Positions 7,614 through 7,956 of a stretch of DNA of 7,956 nt are shown in pieces (position 1 is the stretch's first letter; each line of letters opens with the position of its first letter). The notes below the pieces were generated by a model. That model was not told the origin of the DNA. It did no database searches and was given only the letters and a program-made list of their open reading frames with translations. The translations under genes were made by a program, and so were the position numbers. Source of the DNA: Kiritimatiellia bacterium (GTDB lineage: Bacteria > Verrucomicrobiota > Kiritimatiellia > RFP12 > DVOR01); NCBI GenBank assembly GCA_017646485.1, contig JAGCML010000149.1:1-7956 (forward strand), written 5' to 3'.

Positions 7614-7956
7614 TTATTCCACAGTCAGGGTAATATTGTCACGTGCGACCACTTTGACCGAGGAGCCTGCGGGAATAGAACGCGTAGCAACCGCTTTCCA
7701 CGTTGCACCATGCACCTCCACAGCACCAGCCATAGGCGGTTCAATCGCTGCAGTCACCAATACCGTGCTACCGACAATCCCATCGTCATCTGCATCACCG
7801 CGTGCAACCTCTAATTTACCATGGAGCACCGTCTTGAAACAACGGCGCCCCAAGACCAACGACAACACCGAAACGACAATGAAAACCCAACCCTGCGTCG
7901 TCAATGTGGCTTCTGTAAAGAACGCAACCGCAGATGCTGCCAAAGCCCCAATGCCA
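7614..7956 (-). CDS. NfeD-like membrane protein (short form), 5' end outside window
   Basis: Only the last 113 codons are visible; the frame is open to the right edge, so the true start lies beyond 7956. Visible parts are the end of a hydrophobic region (GIGALAASAVAFFT, then a membrane segment WVFIVVSVLSLVLG) followed by a C-terminal beta-rich OB-fold domain, with VGSTVLVTAAIEPP, GAVEVHGATWKAVA and IPAGSSVKVVARDNITLTVE. This is the pattern of NfeD proteins, partners of SPFH/stomatin proteins at the membrane. The hydrophobic helices just ahead of the OB-fold are common to short (NfeD1b-type) and long forms; whether a ClpP-like protease domain precedes them cannot be seen. The SPFH gene follows after 45 bases, supporting the pairing. 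Confidence 0.85.
   Translation of the reverse strand, partial: GIGALAASAVAFFTEATLTTQGWVFIVVSVLSLVLGRRCFKTVLHGKLEVARGDADDDGIVGSTVLVTAAIEPPMAGAVEVHGATWKAVATRSIPAGSSVKVVARDNITLTVE

Noticed and set aside
7941..7943. TTG start for the NfeD protein inside the window
   Set aside because: The frame is open upstream to the window edge and the TTG sits inside a hydrophobic segment, so the gene is cut by the window rather than starting here.
1..7956. tRNA, rRNA, CRISPR array, insertion sequence or attachment site
   Set aside because: None was seen; nearly all of the window is accounted for by typical protein genes and there is no repeat-spacer pattern or transposase.

Overview
All genes in this window lie on the minus strand, so it is read from high to low coordinates. 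The products are a membrane protease with HExxH zinc site, an SPFH/NfeD membrane pair, RNase III and a secreted beta-propeller protein with a CxxCH motif. Together with a balanced base composition, strong AAGGAGG-type ribosome binding sites and a sigma70-like extended -10 element, they suggest a Gram-negative bacterium. The gene families fit a PVC-type lineage (Verrucomicrobiota/Lentisphaerota-like), but the window holds no decisive taxonomic marker and this is a low-confidence inference. The Bacteroidota-type promoter consensus is not evident.

Right block (7956 down to 3670), a tightly packed transcription unit: the 3' part of an nfeD gene (5' end outside the window), a stomatin/QmcA-like SPFH protein, RNase III (GTG start), a COG1092-like class I SAM methyltransferase, and an exported PD40/TolB-like propeller protein with one CxxCH motif. 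Spacings are 45 nt, 2 nt, 17 nt and an 8-nt overlap.

Gap (3669 down to 3456): 214 bp without a convincing gene. It ends in a promoter (extended -10 TGCTATAAT) overlapped by a 7-bp inverted repeat, which starts a second unit.

Left block (3455 down to 1): a family 2 membrane glycosyltransferase with a strong ribosome binding site. One nucleotide later comes a very long reading frame that leaves the window. Hand translation of this frame (839 codons visible) gives a complete FtsH AAA+ zinc protease (residues 1 to about 660) followed, with no stop codon, by cytidylate kinase (Cmk; from about residue 677, cut by the window edge). This apparent FtsH-Cmk fusion is the most unusual item here. A Shine-Dalgarno-like GAGGA and an in-frame ATG sit at the domain junction, so free Cmk might also be made from an internal start.

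Together the genes cover membrane protein quality control (FtsH, SPFH, NfeD), RNA processing or modification (RNase III, methyltransferase), nucleotide metabolism (Cmk) and envelope functions (glycosyltransferase, exported propeller protein).
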